A DNA stretch of 64,000 bases. Origin: an uncultured OM182 clade bacterium. Its GTDB lineage: Bacteria; Pseudomonadota; Gammaproteobacteria; Pseudomonadales; Azotimanducaceae. Location of the stretch: assembly GCA_905182025.1 (NCBI GenBank), contig CAJJAA010000013.1, forward strand, positions 1 to 64,000. Reading direction: 5' to 3'. Numbering within the stretch: the stretch's first letter is position 1; each line of letters starts with the position of its first letter. Both the position numbers and the translations under genes were made by a program. Under the pieces are notes generated by a model, which was not told the origin of the DNA, searched no databases, and saw only the letters and a list, made by a program, of their open reading frames with translations. Positions 8,660 through 17,017 of this stretch are shown here, one piece after another.

Positions 8660-9904
8660 TTACTTGGCGTGCAACACGACAGGCATATCGATGATGCCGC
8701 GAACGAAATTAGATTTCGCACGCTCGACAGGTCCGACAATTTCAACCTTGCTAAAGCGGGCAAGAATCTCTTCCCAGACGATACGCAATTGCATTTCTGC
8801 TAAACGATTACCCATGCAACGATGCACACCAAAACCAAACGAAATGTGATTTCGGGCACGATCACGATCAATGATAAATTCATCCGGCCGATCTATTTTC
8901 GTTGAATCGCGATTTCCAGATACATACCACATGGCAACCTTGTCACCCTTCTTGAAGCTATGGCCTTTGAATATCGTGTCTCGCGTAACTGTCCTACGCA
9001 TATGCATCAAGGGTGTTTGATAACGAATAATCTCAGATACCATGCTAGGAACAAGTGATGGGTCGGCTTTCAGCTTCTCATATTCAGCAGGGTTTTCATT
9101 TAGCATTAAAATTCCACCCGACATTGAATTTCGCGTCGTGTCGTTGCCACCAACGATAAGCAAAATGAGATTGCCTAGAAACTCCATTGGATCCATATCA
9201 TCGAAGTGTTTTGAGTGTGCCATCAAGGTTATAAAATCATACTTGCCTTCAGGATCCTGCTTGGCGCGCTCATCCCAAAGTGCCGTAAACTCTGTCAGGC
9301 ATTCAATCAGAGCCGCTTCTCTTTCTTCCTTGGTGACGCTGTCATCACCCGTAACATTACCGCCCGATGTCGCCATATCTGACCAAAAGGTAAGCTTGTG
9401 GCGCTGCTCGAAAGGAAAATCAAACAAGGTTGCGAGCATTTGCGTTGTCAGTTCAATAGAAACACGGTCTACCCAGTTGAACGGCTCGCCAATGGGTAAC
9501 TCGTCCATGATCTTTGCGATACGTTCTCTAATAATCGGCTCCATCTTTGACAAGCTTTGAGGGCTTACAGCACCCGTGACAGCCTTTCGCTGACCATCGT
9601 GCTTCGGTGGGTCCGAGGCAATAAATTGCTCTACAGTGAAATCGGCATCTTGATCACCGAGTACAATGGTCGGAAAAGAAGAAAATGTTTCATGGTCTTT
9701 CTCAACATCCATGATGTCATCGTACTTTGTGATGGACCAAAAGGCGCCAAAATCACTGTCTTTGCAGTAGTGAATGGGGGCTTCATTTCTTAGCCTTTCG
9801 AAGTACGGCCATTGAGCGTCGTACTTGTAAAGTAGCGGGTTCGAGACATCAATATCTTCGAGTGGAATCGTATAGGGGTCAGGAATATCAAATGCTTCAC
9901 TCAT
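8660..9904 (-). CDS. Cytochrome P450, CYP153-type alkane/fatty-acid terminal hydroxylase
   Basis: 414 residues with all P450 landmarks: oxygen-binding I helix GGNDTTRN (about 253), ExxR in SEIIRYQTP, and the heme loop FGFGVHRCMGN with Cys363. The overall pattern is that of CYP153: LEDIDVSNP near the start, the FGAFWS region, IASDPPKHD, a long LTxxMLATLFDFP helix, SGNRD, and an NFVRG near the end. CYP153 enzymes hydroxylate the terminal carbon of medium-chain alkanes or fatty acids and need a ferredoxin and ferredoxin reductase. No ferredoxin gene lies alongside; an FNR-type reductase sits 27 kb away. It is soluble, with no membrane anchor. The MerR gene follows in the same operon. Confidence 0.88.
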   Translation of the reverse strand: MSEAFDIPDPYTIPLEDIDVSNPLLYKYDAQWPYFERLRNEAPIHYCKDSDFGAFWSITKYDDIMDVEKDHETFSSFPTIVLGDQDADFTVEQFIASDPPKHDGQRKAVTGAVSPQSLSKMEPIIRERIAKIMDELPIGEPFNWVDRVSIELTTQMLATLFDFPFEQRHKLTFWSDMATSGGNVTGDDSVTKEEREAALIECLTEFTALWDERAKQDPEGKYDFITLMAHSKHFDDMDPMEFLGNLILLIVGGNDTTRNSMSGGILMLNENPAEYEKLKADPSLVPSMVSEIIRYQTPLMHMRRTVTRDTIFKGHSFKKGDKVAMWYVSGNRDSTKIDRPDEFIIDRDRARNHISFGFGVHRCMGNRLAEMQLRIVWEEILARFSKVEIVGPVERAKSNFVRGIIDMPVVLHAK

Positions 9905-9994
9905 AAGGGATGCTCCAATTGGGTTACTTTTTGTTGTTATTAGTGTGGCGTCAGGCGCCTTACTGCTATGACAAGCATTTTTAAGCAGACATTC

Positions 9995-10022
9995 GTTATA
10001 CCAAGATTGAAGTCTTTCCCAA
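9995..10022 (-). promoter_or_regulatory. Possible sigma-70 promoter of the CYP153-merR operon
   Basis: On the minus strand, TTGGGA (10022-10017) and TATAAC (10000-9995) are separated by 16 bases, about 90 bp before the P450 start codon. Both hexamers are near consensus. The palindrome at 10061-10079 would sit just upstream of the -35, where an activator would bind. Confidence 0.4.
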
Positions 10023-10054
10023 AAGCCACTGACTGCTCGAGCAACAATGAAAAC

Positions 10055-10088
10055 ACGTATTACGTAGTTTTACTACGTACTATTACGT
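10055..10088. promoter_or_regulatory. ACGT-box cluster with a perfect 19-bp palindrome upstream of CYP153
   Basis: TACGTAGT (10061-10068) and ACTACGTA (10072-10079) form a perfect 8-bp inverted repeat around TTT. Two further ACGT cores lie at 10055-10058 and 10085-10088. The cluster is in the only control region of the P450 operon and looks like an operator. No transcription-stop features (T tract) accompany it. Confidence 0.55.
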
Positions 10089-10155
10089 CTAAACCGACCA
10101 CGCCTTAGAACCAATAACCACCCGGCCAATGTCGAACCTAATTGGCGACGCCACC

Positions 10156-10545
10156 CTACCCAAATACAGCGAAGCTACCTGTCGCTTTAGCAACCAACTT
10201 GTCGCCACTATAGATCTCACTCTCCATCATCGCGACCCGCCGCCCCTTCTTAAGAACCTCCGTTTCACAACGCAAATTCTCAGAACCAACGGCATGAAAG
10301 TAGGTGATTTTTATTTCGATAGTCGCACAAAATTCACCTTCGTTAACCGCGGACATCAGAGCTGCACCCATGCCGGTGTCTGCTAGCGAGTATATCGCGC
10401 CACCATGGACCACCTTATTTGGGTTCAACAACTTCTCGGAGAACGGCAATGTACAGCGACTCTTGCCATCACCCTTGCTTTCAACGACAAAACCCAATAA
10501 GTCAGCATAGGGATGTTCGAGTTCAAACGTTGGCATTTCAGTCAT
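10156..10545 (-). CDS. PaaI-family acyl-CoA thioesterase (hotdog fold)
   Basis: 129 residues with the single-hotdog PaaI/4HBT pattern: NPNKVVHGGAIYSLADTGMG (about residues 42-61) holds the HGG and the downstream catalytic Asp. TIEIKITYFHAV forms the long central strand, and ATGSFAVFG ends the sheet. These enzymes hydrolyse acyl- or aryl-CoA thioesters in the cytoplasm. It precedes the CYP153 gene by 251 bp on the same strand and follows the alpha/beta hydrolase by 97 bp, suggesting shared lipid or aromatic metabolism. Confidence 0.85.
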   Translation of the reverse strand: MTEMPTFELEHPYADLLGFVVESKGDGKSRCTLPFSEKLLNPNKVVHGGAIYSLADTGMGAALMSAVNEGEFCATIEIKITYFHAVGSENLRCETEVLKKGRRVAMMESEIYSGDKLVAKATGSFAVFG

Positions 10546-10642
10546 GGGGTATTTCTCTGACGCATATTGTGATTCAACAAGATTGGCGATTTAAGACATC
10601 ACTGTCACAAACCGGTGACTTAGAACATTTATTTTCCGCTCG

Positions 10643-11812
10643 CTATTCGCACAACACTCTTGCGGACAACCATTTATGAATGACGTCGGCAATTATGCCG
10701 CGCGCCGCAGGCGGCTCAAGTAAGTAGTGATCCCCTGAAACAAGATTGATTTCTTTGTCCGCACTACCTAACACATCAAAAATAGCCTTCGCATCTGAAG
10801 GGAAAACCCCACAGTCACCAAGAGACTGTATCACCAGCGAGGGGACGTCAATTCTTGCCAGATGGTCAGCGCCACGACACTGAGAGTATTGTAGACTCCA
10901 CATCGACAGCCAGGATCGTAATGAACTGCAATTGCCAATACCGCGAGCATCAAAGTTTGCTCGCTTAGCATTTCCCGCATAACAAACACCGATTGGTCTT
11001 TGTGAAGGATCAATTGATGCATCCATTAATCGAAGATCTGCCCAGACCCTTTGCATTGTGAATACGCGTTCACTAACCCCACTGGCGGCGACGCGCTTTA
11101 GCTCCTCGAGTACCCATGCGGTAATTCGATTATTCCGAGCCACCTGTGCAGCACGATATTTCGCAATGAAAGCCTCAGAATATGGGGGTCCGTTTTCAGG
11201 ATTATACATGTTGAGTGACTGATCAATCGCCAATGGATCAAACTCATCAGTCACTGATGGGTCCATCCAATCCGTCAACACTTCCGGGCGACCGAGATGC
11301 GCATTGAGCGAAACATAAAAATCTGCAGCGGGTAATTTATCGAACCCATCAGGAAGGGACATGCCTTGCAGCGCTGTAATATTGGGACATGTCGCCTGGG
11401 ACTGATAAGCACCCATCAATGAGCCGCCGCCAGAGTTGCCCAGTATCACAATCGTCTCCACGCCAGCCTCGTCACGCAACCAATTCACGCCGGCAGCAAT
11501 ATCGACAAGCGCATGCTCGAGAATAAACCAAGGCTCGTTGCCTCTAAACCGTGTATTCCAGCCTAAGAACCCATAGCCAAGTTTGGCCAAATAGGGTCCC
11601 AGATAATGCTCACTAAAATCGACATTGTAGTGCGTCGCAATGAACGCGACTTTAACAGGTCCATTTTCCGGTCGATGGTACAAACCCTGGCAGGGTGCAA
11701 AACCAACTGGATTGCGCCGGCCCGTTGCCGACTCCAAAGACACAAATTCTCGAACAAAACCGCCTAATGACGGATCCTCGGTGGGATATTCATTCTCCAT
11801 TTTATTACTCAC
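10643..11812 (-). CDS. Alpha/beta-hydrolase family protein
   Basis: 389 residues with an alpha/beta-hydrolase core. The nucleophile elbow is GNSGGGS with Ser127, an oxyanion-type region lies at FIATHYNVDFS (about 57-67), and the C-terminal catalytic His is in SGDHYLLE (His362). The acid is probably in QSLGDCGVF (around 329). There is no signal peptide, so it is cytoplasmic. The long insertion between residues 150 and 290 is a lid-like cap. It lies between the VOC gene (26-bp gap) and the thioesterase, probably as one transcript. The substrate is unknown; an ester or lactone from lipid or ring-cleavage catabolism is plausible. Confidence 0.75.
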   Translation of the reverse strand: MSNKMENEYPTEDPSLGGFVREFVSLESATGRRNPVGFAPCQGLYHRPENGPVKVAFIATHYNVDFSEHYLGPYLAKLGYGFLGWNTRFRGNEPWFILEHALVDIAAGVNWLRDEAGVETIVILGNSGGGSLMGAYQSQATCPNITALQGMSLPDGFDKLPAADFYVSLNAHLGRPEVLTDWMDPSVTDEFDPLAIDQSLNMYNPENGPPYSEAFIAKYRAAQVARNNRITAWVLEELKRVAASGVSERVFTMQRVWADLRLMDASIDPSQRPIGVCYAGNAKRANFDARGIGNCSSLRSWLSMWSLQYSQCRGADHLARIDVPSLVIQSLGDCGVFPSDAKAIFDVLGSADKEINLVSGDHYLLEPPAARGIIADVIHKWLSARVLCE

Positions 11813-11838
11813 ACAACTGTCATCGTTAATATTCGCAA

Positions 11839-12321
11839 CTATTGCGCAGCAGCAGGCAACTTAGTCAGCAGCTCTTTTGCCAGCTTAGGGTTCTGTTCAA
11901 ACCCTGGCGTGTCTAAGCAAAACTCTATTAGGATGCCATTGGGGTCCGTGTAATAAACCGAATGGCACCAATCATGATCGACTTCCATCGTCGGTTCGAC
12001 ACCCTGCTTGGTCATGATTGACTTAACAGCCTCGTAACGTGCGGCATCTGCGGCAAAGGCGACATGATTAACCCAAACCGGTAACGCTAAGCCTGTTGAT
12101 ATGTCAGTCCGGTAATCTTCAGGTTCGCCGACGCCTTTTAGGTAAAAGAAGGCAAGGCTGCTGCCATCACCTAGGTCAAAGAATATGTGTTTGATAAAGT
12201 TGGTTTCCACACCCTGCACTTCAGTGTGGACCAGCGGGAACCCTAAACGCTCGTAGAACGCCACCGTTGCTTCAAGATCTTTACAAGCAAAGGCGACATG
12301 ATGAAATCCAGTGTTTCTCAT
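11839..12321 (-). CDS. VOC-superfamily protein (glyoxalase / extradiol-dioxygenase-like)
   Basis: 160 residues forming two beta-alpha-beta-beta-beta modules. The first has HHVAFACKDLEATVAFYERLGF (His ligand near residue 8), and the second NHVAFAAD with the closing DPNGILIEFCLD, whose Glu is the usual third metal ligand. SVYYTDPNG is typical of ring-cleavage or glyoxalase-like members. AGGAGA lies eight bases before the ATG. It is first in the minus-strand set VOC, hydrolase, thioesterase, and a 9-bp inverted repeat lies about 100 bp upstream. Confidence 0.82.
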   Translation of the reverse strand: MRNTGFHHVAFACKDLEATVAFYERLGFPLVHTEVQGVETNFIKHIFFDLGDGSSLAFFYLKGVGEPEDYRTDISTGLALPVWVNHVAFAADAARYEAVKSIMTKQGVEPTMEVDHDWCHSVYYTDPNGILIEFCLDTPGFEQNPKLAKELLTKLPAAAQ

Positions 12322-12418
12322 AATTCCGGTCTCCTATTGTTTTCTTTGAGTCGCATCATCGAAATCGAACCACAACAACGCGATAACATCGATTGTATAC
12401 CCCACCACTGTATCAACA

Positions 12419-12449
12419 TTTTACTCACGGGTACCAATACTGAGTAAAA
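12419..12449. promoter_or_regulatory. Perfect 9-bp inverted repeat with 13-bp spacer between the VOC operon and argS
   Basis: TTTTACTCA (12419-12427) and TGAGTAAAA (12441-12449) are exact reverse complements. The element is 98 bp before the VOC start and 173 bp before argS. The centre-to-centre spacing of about two helical turns suits a dimeric regulator. It shares TTTTACT with the palindrome upstream of CYP153, but that is too short to prove a common regulator. Confidence 0.5.
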
Positions 12450-12587
12450 CTCGCATCGGCCAATATCTCGAGGGCTTTATTGATTGCCACTGCATTTCTA
12501 TACGGTTAGACCAAGACCGCCCTGATGACATACAATAGCGGGTCTTTTTAGCTTGTAAATAACCCTGCAAATTAGCTGTATCAATCG

Positions 12588-12625
12588 ATGAAAATTAAAA
12601 CTCTATGAATACCAAAACCCTATGA
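12588..12625 (+). repeat. 17-bp tandem repeat making two overlapping six-codon mini-ORFs before argS
   Basis: ATG codons occur at 12588, 12605 and 12622, exactly 17 bp apart, in three related units (ATGAAAATTAAAACTCT, ATGAATACCAAAACCCT, then the argS start). The first two read MKIKTL-stop and MNTKTL-stop. Each TGA overlaps the next ATG as ATGA (12605-12608 and 12622-12625). The third ATG opens argS. No Shine-Dalgarno precedes argS directly, so translation could reach it by stop/restart. Alternatively this is a chance duplication of the start region. Confidence 0.7.
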
Positions 12626-14346
12626 ATATCAAAAAGGTTCTAGACCAATCAATTACTCGTGCGCTGCAACTTGCAGGCGCCTCGGACAGTAGTGCTGTGA
12701 TTAAACAGTCGCAGAAAGCCGAGTTCGGTCAGTATCAGGCCAACGGCGTCATGGGCGCCGCCAAAAAGCTAAAAATGAACCCAAGGGAGTTGGCGGCGCA
12801 GGTGATTGAAGCCCTCGACCTCCCTCTCGCTGAAAAGGTTGAAATAGCTGGCCCTGGCTTTATTAACATCCATCTTGATGCACAAGCGGTTGCTGCGGCG
12901 TTAAGCAAACTACACACAGATTCGATGCTGGGTATTGAGGCACCGCCGCGCCAGTCCTACGTCATCGACTACTCAGCGCCGAACCTCGCTAAAGAAATGC
13001 ACATCGGTCATTTGAGAAGCACAACCATGGGCGATGCAGCGGCTCGTATCCTCGATTTTCTTGGCCACGATGTCACGCGTGCTAATCATGTCGGCGATTG
13101 GGGAGCACAGTTTGGTAGTCTGCTTGCTTACATGGATCAATTGGAGCAGTCGGGAGAAATATTATCGACTGAGTTAAAAGATTTGGAAGTCTTTTATAAG
13201 AAAGCCAGCGCCTTGTTTAAGTCAGATGAAGAATTTGCGATACGTGCAAGAGCATACGTCGTTCGACTGCAAAGCGGCGATGATCGTTGTTTGGAACTGT
13301 GGCAACAATTTATCTCTGAATCGATCAATCACTGCCAAGGTGTTTATGACAAGCTAAACATTACCTTGACGCGCCAGGACATTAAGGCAGAGAGCAGCTA
13401 CAACGATGACCTTGCCGTTGTCGTGTCAGAATTGAAAGACAAAGGCCTGCTGGAAATTTCAGACGGTGCCAAGTGTGTTTTTCTCGAAGAGTTCAAAGGC
13501 AAAGACGACAAGCCATTACCTGCGATCGTCCAGAAATCAGACGGTGGCTACCCCTACCTGGCAAGCGATATTGCCGCGTTGCGGTACCGAAGCCAGACAC
13601 TAAACGCAGACAACGCGCTGTATTTCATCGACGCAAGACAGAGGTTACACATGCGTCAACTGTTCGCCGTTTCGAAGGCAGCTGGATACCTCACGCAGAG
13701 CAAAGTATTTAAGCATCTTCCTTTCGGCGTCATCTTGAAAGACGATGGCACCCCCTTTAAGACGAGAGACGGTGCAGACGTAAAGCTAATCGATGTGATC
13801 GACGAGGCGATTGAGCGAGCGTTCCGGCTTGTCACATCGAAGAACCCTGATTTAGACGAGACCATCAGGCGAAACATCAGCGAGGTTGTTGGTGTGGGCG
13901 CAATAAAATATGCAGAGCTGTCAAAAAATCGAACCACGGACTATATTTTTGATTGGGACACCATGCTGTCCTTCGAAGGTAATACGGCACCTTACCTTCA
14001 GTATGCCTATACAAGAATACGCAGTATTTTTCGCCGCGCAGAGATAGATAGTACAAGCCTCGATAGCAAAATTGTGTTGCAGCACCCGGTTGAATTTGCG
14101 CTGGCGGTGAAACTCCTACAATTTCCTGAGGCAATTGATTCCGTTACTGATGACTTTCAGGCGAATGTCCTGTGCAATTACTTGTTTGAAGTATCCGGGC
14201 AATTCATGTCTTTTTACGAAGCCTGCCCGATTCTGAATCAAGATGACGAGATCAAGAACAGTCGTCTAATGATCGCTGACATCACGTCAAAAATACTCAA
14301 ACAAGGACTTGAACTGTTAGGCATTCAAACTGTCGAGAAAATGTAA
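12622..14346 (+). CDS. argS: Arginyl-tRNA synthetase
   Basis: A class I tRNA synthetase charging tRNA-Arg. The 574 residues contain the N-terminal Add-1 tRNA D-loop domain, the HIGH motif inside KEMHIGHLRST (His127), NHVGDWGAQFG just after it, and PFKTRDG near residue 376 in place of a canonical KMSKS, as is usual for many ArgRS. The C-terminal DALR anticodon-binding domain begins near TAPYLQYAYTR. The last codons (ATG TAA) overlap the folA ATG by one base, so argS and folA are translationally coupled. The start is embedded in a 17-bp tandem repeat that creates two mini-ORFs. Confidence 0.97.
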   Translation: MNIKKVLDQSITRALQLAGASDSSAVIKQSQKAEFGQYQANGVMGAAKKLKMNPRELAAQVIEALDLPLAEKVEIAGPGFINIHLDAQAVAAALSKLHTDSMLGIEAPPRQSYVIDYSAPNLAKEMHIGHLRSTTMGDAAARILDFLGHDVTRANHVGDWGAQFGSLLAYMDQLEQSGEILSTELKDLEVFYKKASALFKSDEEFAIRARAYVVRLQSGDDRCLELWQQFISESINHCQGVYDKLNITLTRQDIKAESSYNDDLAVVVSELKDKGLLEISDGAKCVFLEEFKGKDDKPLPAIVQKSDGGYPYLASDIAALRYRSQTLNADNALYFIDARQRLHMRQLFAVSKAAGYLTQSKVFKHLPFGVILKDDGTPFKTRDGADVKLIDVIDEAIERAFRLVTSKNPDLDETIRRNISEVVGVGAIKYAELSKNRTTDYIFDWDTMLSFEGNTAPYLQYAYTRIRSIFRRAEIDSTSLDSKIVLQHPVEFALAVKLLQFPEAIDSVTDDFQANVLCNYLFEVSGQFMSFYEACPILNQDDEIKNSRLMIADITSKILKQGLELLGIQTVEKM

Positions 14347-14831
14347 TGGCGATACATCTGGTAGCAGCCCAAACGGAAAATCGTGTTATCGGCCGTGGCA
14401 CTGAAATTCCGTGGCGTGTTAAGGGAGAACAAAAGCTATTCAAACAGATAACCATGGGTGGCACGCTAATAATGGGTCGCATCACCTATGACAGTATTGG
14501 TCGGCCGCTGCCGGGTCGCACCACCATCATTGTTACCTCGAACCCAAATTACTCAAAGACCGACTGCTTAATCGCTCACAGTATGCAAGAGGCTCTCAGC
14601 CTTGCCGCCACCGAAAATAAAGAAATCTATATTGTTGGCGGCGGTGAAATCTACAAACAATCAATGGATAACGCGGACGTCATTCACTTGACGACTATAC
14701 ACACTGAAGTCGAAGGCGACGTTTTCTTTCCAGCGCTTCAGCAAAGTGACTTCGAGCTTGAGGAAGAAAAGCACTTCGAATCCAATATAAATTATACCTA
14801 CAGGCGCTATATCAGAATCGAGGCAGACTAA
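14346..14831 (+). CDS. folA: Dihydrofolate reductase
   Basis: 161 residues, normal length for chromosomal DHFR. It reduces dihydrofolate to tetrahydrofolate with NADPH. Visible signatures are HLVAAQTENRVIGRGTEIPW (residues 3-22, substrate/cofactor loop with Trp), GGTLIMGRITYDSIGRPLPG (NADPH-binding, GR-TYDSIG form), and IVGGGEIYKQSM (glycine loop). The active-site acid position reads Glu (TEIPW), a usual alternative to Asp. It starts one base inside the argS stop codon. It supplies folate for the one-carbon genes found 39 kb downstream. Confidence 0.96.
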   Translation: MAIHLVAAQTENRVIGRGTEIPWRVKGEQKLFKQITMGGTLIMGRITYDSIGRPLPGRTTIIVTSNPNYSKTDCLIAHSMQEALSLAATENKEIYIVGGGEIYKQSMDNADVIHLTTIHTEVEGDVFFPALQQSDFELEEEKHFESNINYTYRRYIRIEAD

Positions 14832-14846
14832 TTCAGACTACTATTT

Positions 14847-14908
14847 TTAGGCTATTTGTTTAAGCTACCTGTCTAAGCTACCTATCCAAACTATCTATTT
14901 AGGATAGG
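14847..14908. repeat. Degenerate 13-bp tandem repeat, about 4.7 copies
   Basis: Four units of 13 bp (TTAGGCTATTTGT, TTAAGCTACCTGT, CTAAGCTACCTAT, CCAAACTATCTAT) run end to end from 14847 to 14898, followed by a partial fifth. They fill most of the gap between folA and the nitronate monooxygenase gene. No reading frame or strong hairpin is formed. Confidence 0.7.
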
Positions 14909-14947
14909 CATAACAAAAACGTTAGATTAAGCGAGCTTCTGGAAAAT

Positions 14948-15886
14948 ATGATGAAATTCAATAATCGCGTCACGGAAATGTTAGGTGTTGAACTGCCCAT
15001 CGTCCAAGCCCCGATGGGATGGATTGCACGATCAGTTTTGGCCTCAGCCGTATCGAATGCAGGCGGTATGGGCATCATCGAAACATCATCAGGTGAGTTG
15101 GACGTCATCAAAGAAGAAATCAAAAAAATGAAGGGTCTCACTGACAAACCTTTCGGCGTAAACATTGCCCAGGCTTTCGTTCGCGACCCAAACATTGCAC
15201 AGTTTGTTATCGATCAAGGTGTCACATTTGTTACAACATCAGCGGGTTCACCGACCAAGTACACAGGTCAGTTGAAGGAAGCTGGATTGACCGTTTTTCA
15301 TGTTGTTCCAACGCTAAAAGCCGCATTGAAAGCCGTTAAGGCAGGTGTCGACGGTTTAATCGTCGAAGGCGGCGAAGGTGGTGGGTTCAAGAACCCCAAT
15401 GATGTTGCAACGATGGTGTTGCTGCCTCTAATTCGATCCAAGGTGGATGTACCCATCATCGCAGCCGGTGGCATGGTTGATGGACCGACAATGGCTGCGG
15501 CTTTCGCCCTCGGTGCTGAAGGTGTACAAATGGGAACGCGCATGGTGTCCGCACTCGAATCACCCGTACATGACAACTGGAAAAATGCCATTGTTGACGC
15601 TGAAGAAACCGGCACAGTGTTTCTTAACCGCTTTCACTCACCCGCCCTGCGCGCACTGCGAACTGAAAAAACCACAGCACTCGAGAAGCAAATTGATGAA
15701 AACATCATGCCGAAGTTTGGCAATGCACAGAATCTTTACTTCGGTGGCGATATGGAATCAGCGATCCCGCTGTCGGGACAGGTGAGCGGCCGCATCGAGT
15801 CAATTAAACCTGTTGCTGAAATTCTTGATGAAACCCGCCAAGGCTTCTTTGACACGATTGGCCGTCTGGCAAAATCCTATAATTAA
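14948..15886 (+). CDS. Nitronate monooxygenase / 2-nitropropane dioxygenase-family FMN enzyme
   Basis: 312 residues of an FMN-dependent TIM barrel: VELPIVQAPMGWIA at the start, GGMGIIETSSG (about 40-50), FGVNIAQ, the phosphate-binding VEGGEGGGFKNP (around 140), PIIAAGGMVDGPTMAAAFALGA and GVQMGTRMV. These are hallmarks of NPD/NMO enzymes, which oxidise alkyl nitronates; related members are enoyl reductases or have unknown roles. GAGCTTCTGGAAAAT precedes the tandem ATG ATG at 14948 and 14951. It is monocistronic by spacing, and the gap before it carries a 13-bp tandem repeat. Confidence 0.85.
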   Translation: MMKFNNRVTEMLGVELPIVQAPMGWIARSVLASAVSNAGGMGIIETSSGELDVIKEEIKKMKGLTDKPFGVNIAQAFVRDPNIAQFVIDQGVTFVTTSAGSPTKYTGQLKEAGLTVFHVVPTLKAALKAVKAGVDGLIVEGGEGGGFKNPNDVATMVLLPLIRSKVDVPIIAAGGMVDGPTMAAAFALGAEGVQMGTRMVSALESPVHDNWKNAIVDAEETGTVFLNRFHSPALRALRTEKTTALEKQIDENIMPKFGNAQNLYFGGDMESAIPLSGQVSGRIESIKPVAEILDETRQGFFDTIGRLAKSYN

Positions 15887-15934
15887 TGCTGTGCATCGAG
15901 CGACGACCAATAGCATAGTGGCCCTGTATCTATC

Positions 15935-16210
15935 ATGACCGAACCCGTTATGTCTGAACCTTCAGAAATCAGTACCAACTTTAGCTATCATCCCCTAAAG
16001 AATCACGGGGTCAACATCCATAGGGACAATCGTTCCGTTGCTCATCTAAAGGGGCAAGGCGCCATTCGCTTCCTGAAAAGAGTAGAGGGTAAACGACATG
16101 ACCTGCGGCAATTAGAAATGGCAAAGGCAGCAGGCAACTTTAAGCGCGGCAATGAAAAACTGATTGCGACTAAGTCTAAGGCTCTTCATCAACGGCGACG
16201 AAAACACTGA
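15935..16210 (+). CDS. Small basic hypothetical protein
   Basis: 91 residues, hydrophilic, with a strongly basic C-terminal half ending in LHQRRRKH and no membrane segment or cysteine. I recognise no family. The TGA stop overlaps the ATG of the following Sel1/SPOR gene by one base, which argues that both are real and co-translated. An alternative ATG is at 15950. The basic composition could mean RNA or DNA contact, but nothing in the sequence proves it. Confidence 0.5.
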   Translation: MTEPVMSEPSEISTNFSYHPLKNHGVNIHRDNRSVAHLKGQGAIRFLKRVEGKRHDLRQLEMAKAAGNFKRGNEKLIATKSKALHQRRRKH

Positions 16211-17007
16211 TGTTTAAGTTCTGTTTTACAAACCTTCTGGCAATAGTTTTACTCGCTTCACCGCTCGCGAATTCAGCCGCGCAGACGAGTGCGACCCGCT
16301 CCTCATTTGAAGAAGCGGCCAAACTCTACCAGCAAGATAAGTTCGCCGCCGCGCTACCCCTTTTTAAAACTCTGGCCGCATCAGGTGACCCTAAAGCCCA
16401 GACAGTTTTAGCGTTAATGTACAAAGATGGCGAAGGCACGAGCCCGAACCCGAAACAAGCACTGCAGTGGTACAAGGTCGCTGCAGATCAAGATTACCCA
16501 CCTGCGCAATTTTATCTCGGTAACATGTATGACCTTGGCATAGGCACTGAGAAAGAACCTGAACTGGCAAATTATTGGATCGAAAGATCGGCAGCCCTAG
16601 GTTTTCACCGAGCCATCGATAAGATCGATCAGCGTGTTACGTTAGAGACAGAAAAGGACGGCCCCAAAGAAGTTGTGTGGTCTAACAACTGGAATTTTCG
16701 GTTACCCAACGAGTATCGTGTGGTGAGCGCTGTTGAAGCCGAGGAGGGAAAGTTCCGTGCCCAGATCGGTGCTATGCGCTCTTATGACACGGCGAATAGA
16801 CTTTGGTCGATGCTGACCAAAAATCACCCACTACAATTTCAGCATCTCGTTCCCTACCTTACACTTTATGCAGTAAATGAAGACATCAAGGTTTACCGCA
16901 TACAAACCGGCGACTTCATCTCTCAAGCTGCAGCAGAGGACTTCTGCATATTCCTCCTTAAACAGAAGGTTCAGGCTGGCTGCGTTGTCAAATATCACAG
17001 CAACTAG
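16210..17007 (+). CDS. Periplasmic Sel1-repeat and SPOR-domain protein
   Basis: 265 residues with an N-terminal signal peptide (hydrophobic 8-20, cleavage near NSAAQ). Sel1/TPR-like repeats follow (AKLYQQDKFAAALPLFKTLA, ALMYKDGEGTSPNPKQALQW, YLGNMYDLGIGTEKEPELAN, about residues 36-135). The C-terminal SPOR domain (about 177-262: FRAQIGAMRSYDTANRLWSM to VQAGCVVKY) binds septal peptidoglycan in known cases. This architecture suggests an envelope or division-site scaffold. It is translationally coupled to the small basic protein upstream. Confidence 0.82.
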   Translation: MFKFCFTNLLAIVLLASPLANSAAQTSATRSSFEEAAKLYQQDKFAAALPLFKTLAASGDPKAQTVLALMYKDGEGTSPNPKQALQWYKVAADQDYPPAQFYLGNMYDLGIGTEKEPELANYWIERSAALGFHRAIDKIDQRVTLETEKDGPKEVVWSNNWNFRLPNEYRVVSAVEAEEGKFRAQIGAMRSYDTANRLWSMLTKNHPLQFQHLVPYLTLYAVNEDIKVYRIQTGDFISQAAAEDFCIFLLKQKVQAGCVVKYHSN

Positions 17008-17017
17008 CGGATCTTAT

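Noticed and set aside
9042..9560. 172-codon plus-strand frame
   Set aside because: Antisense to CYP153; serine-rich composition typical of shadow frames.
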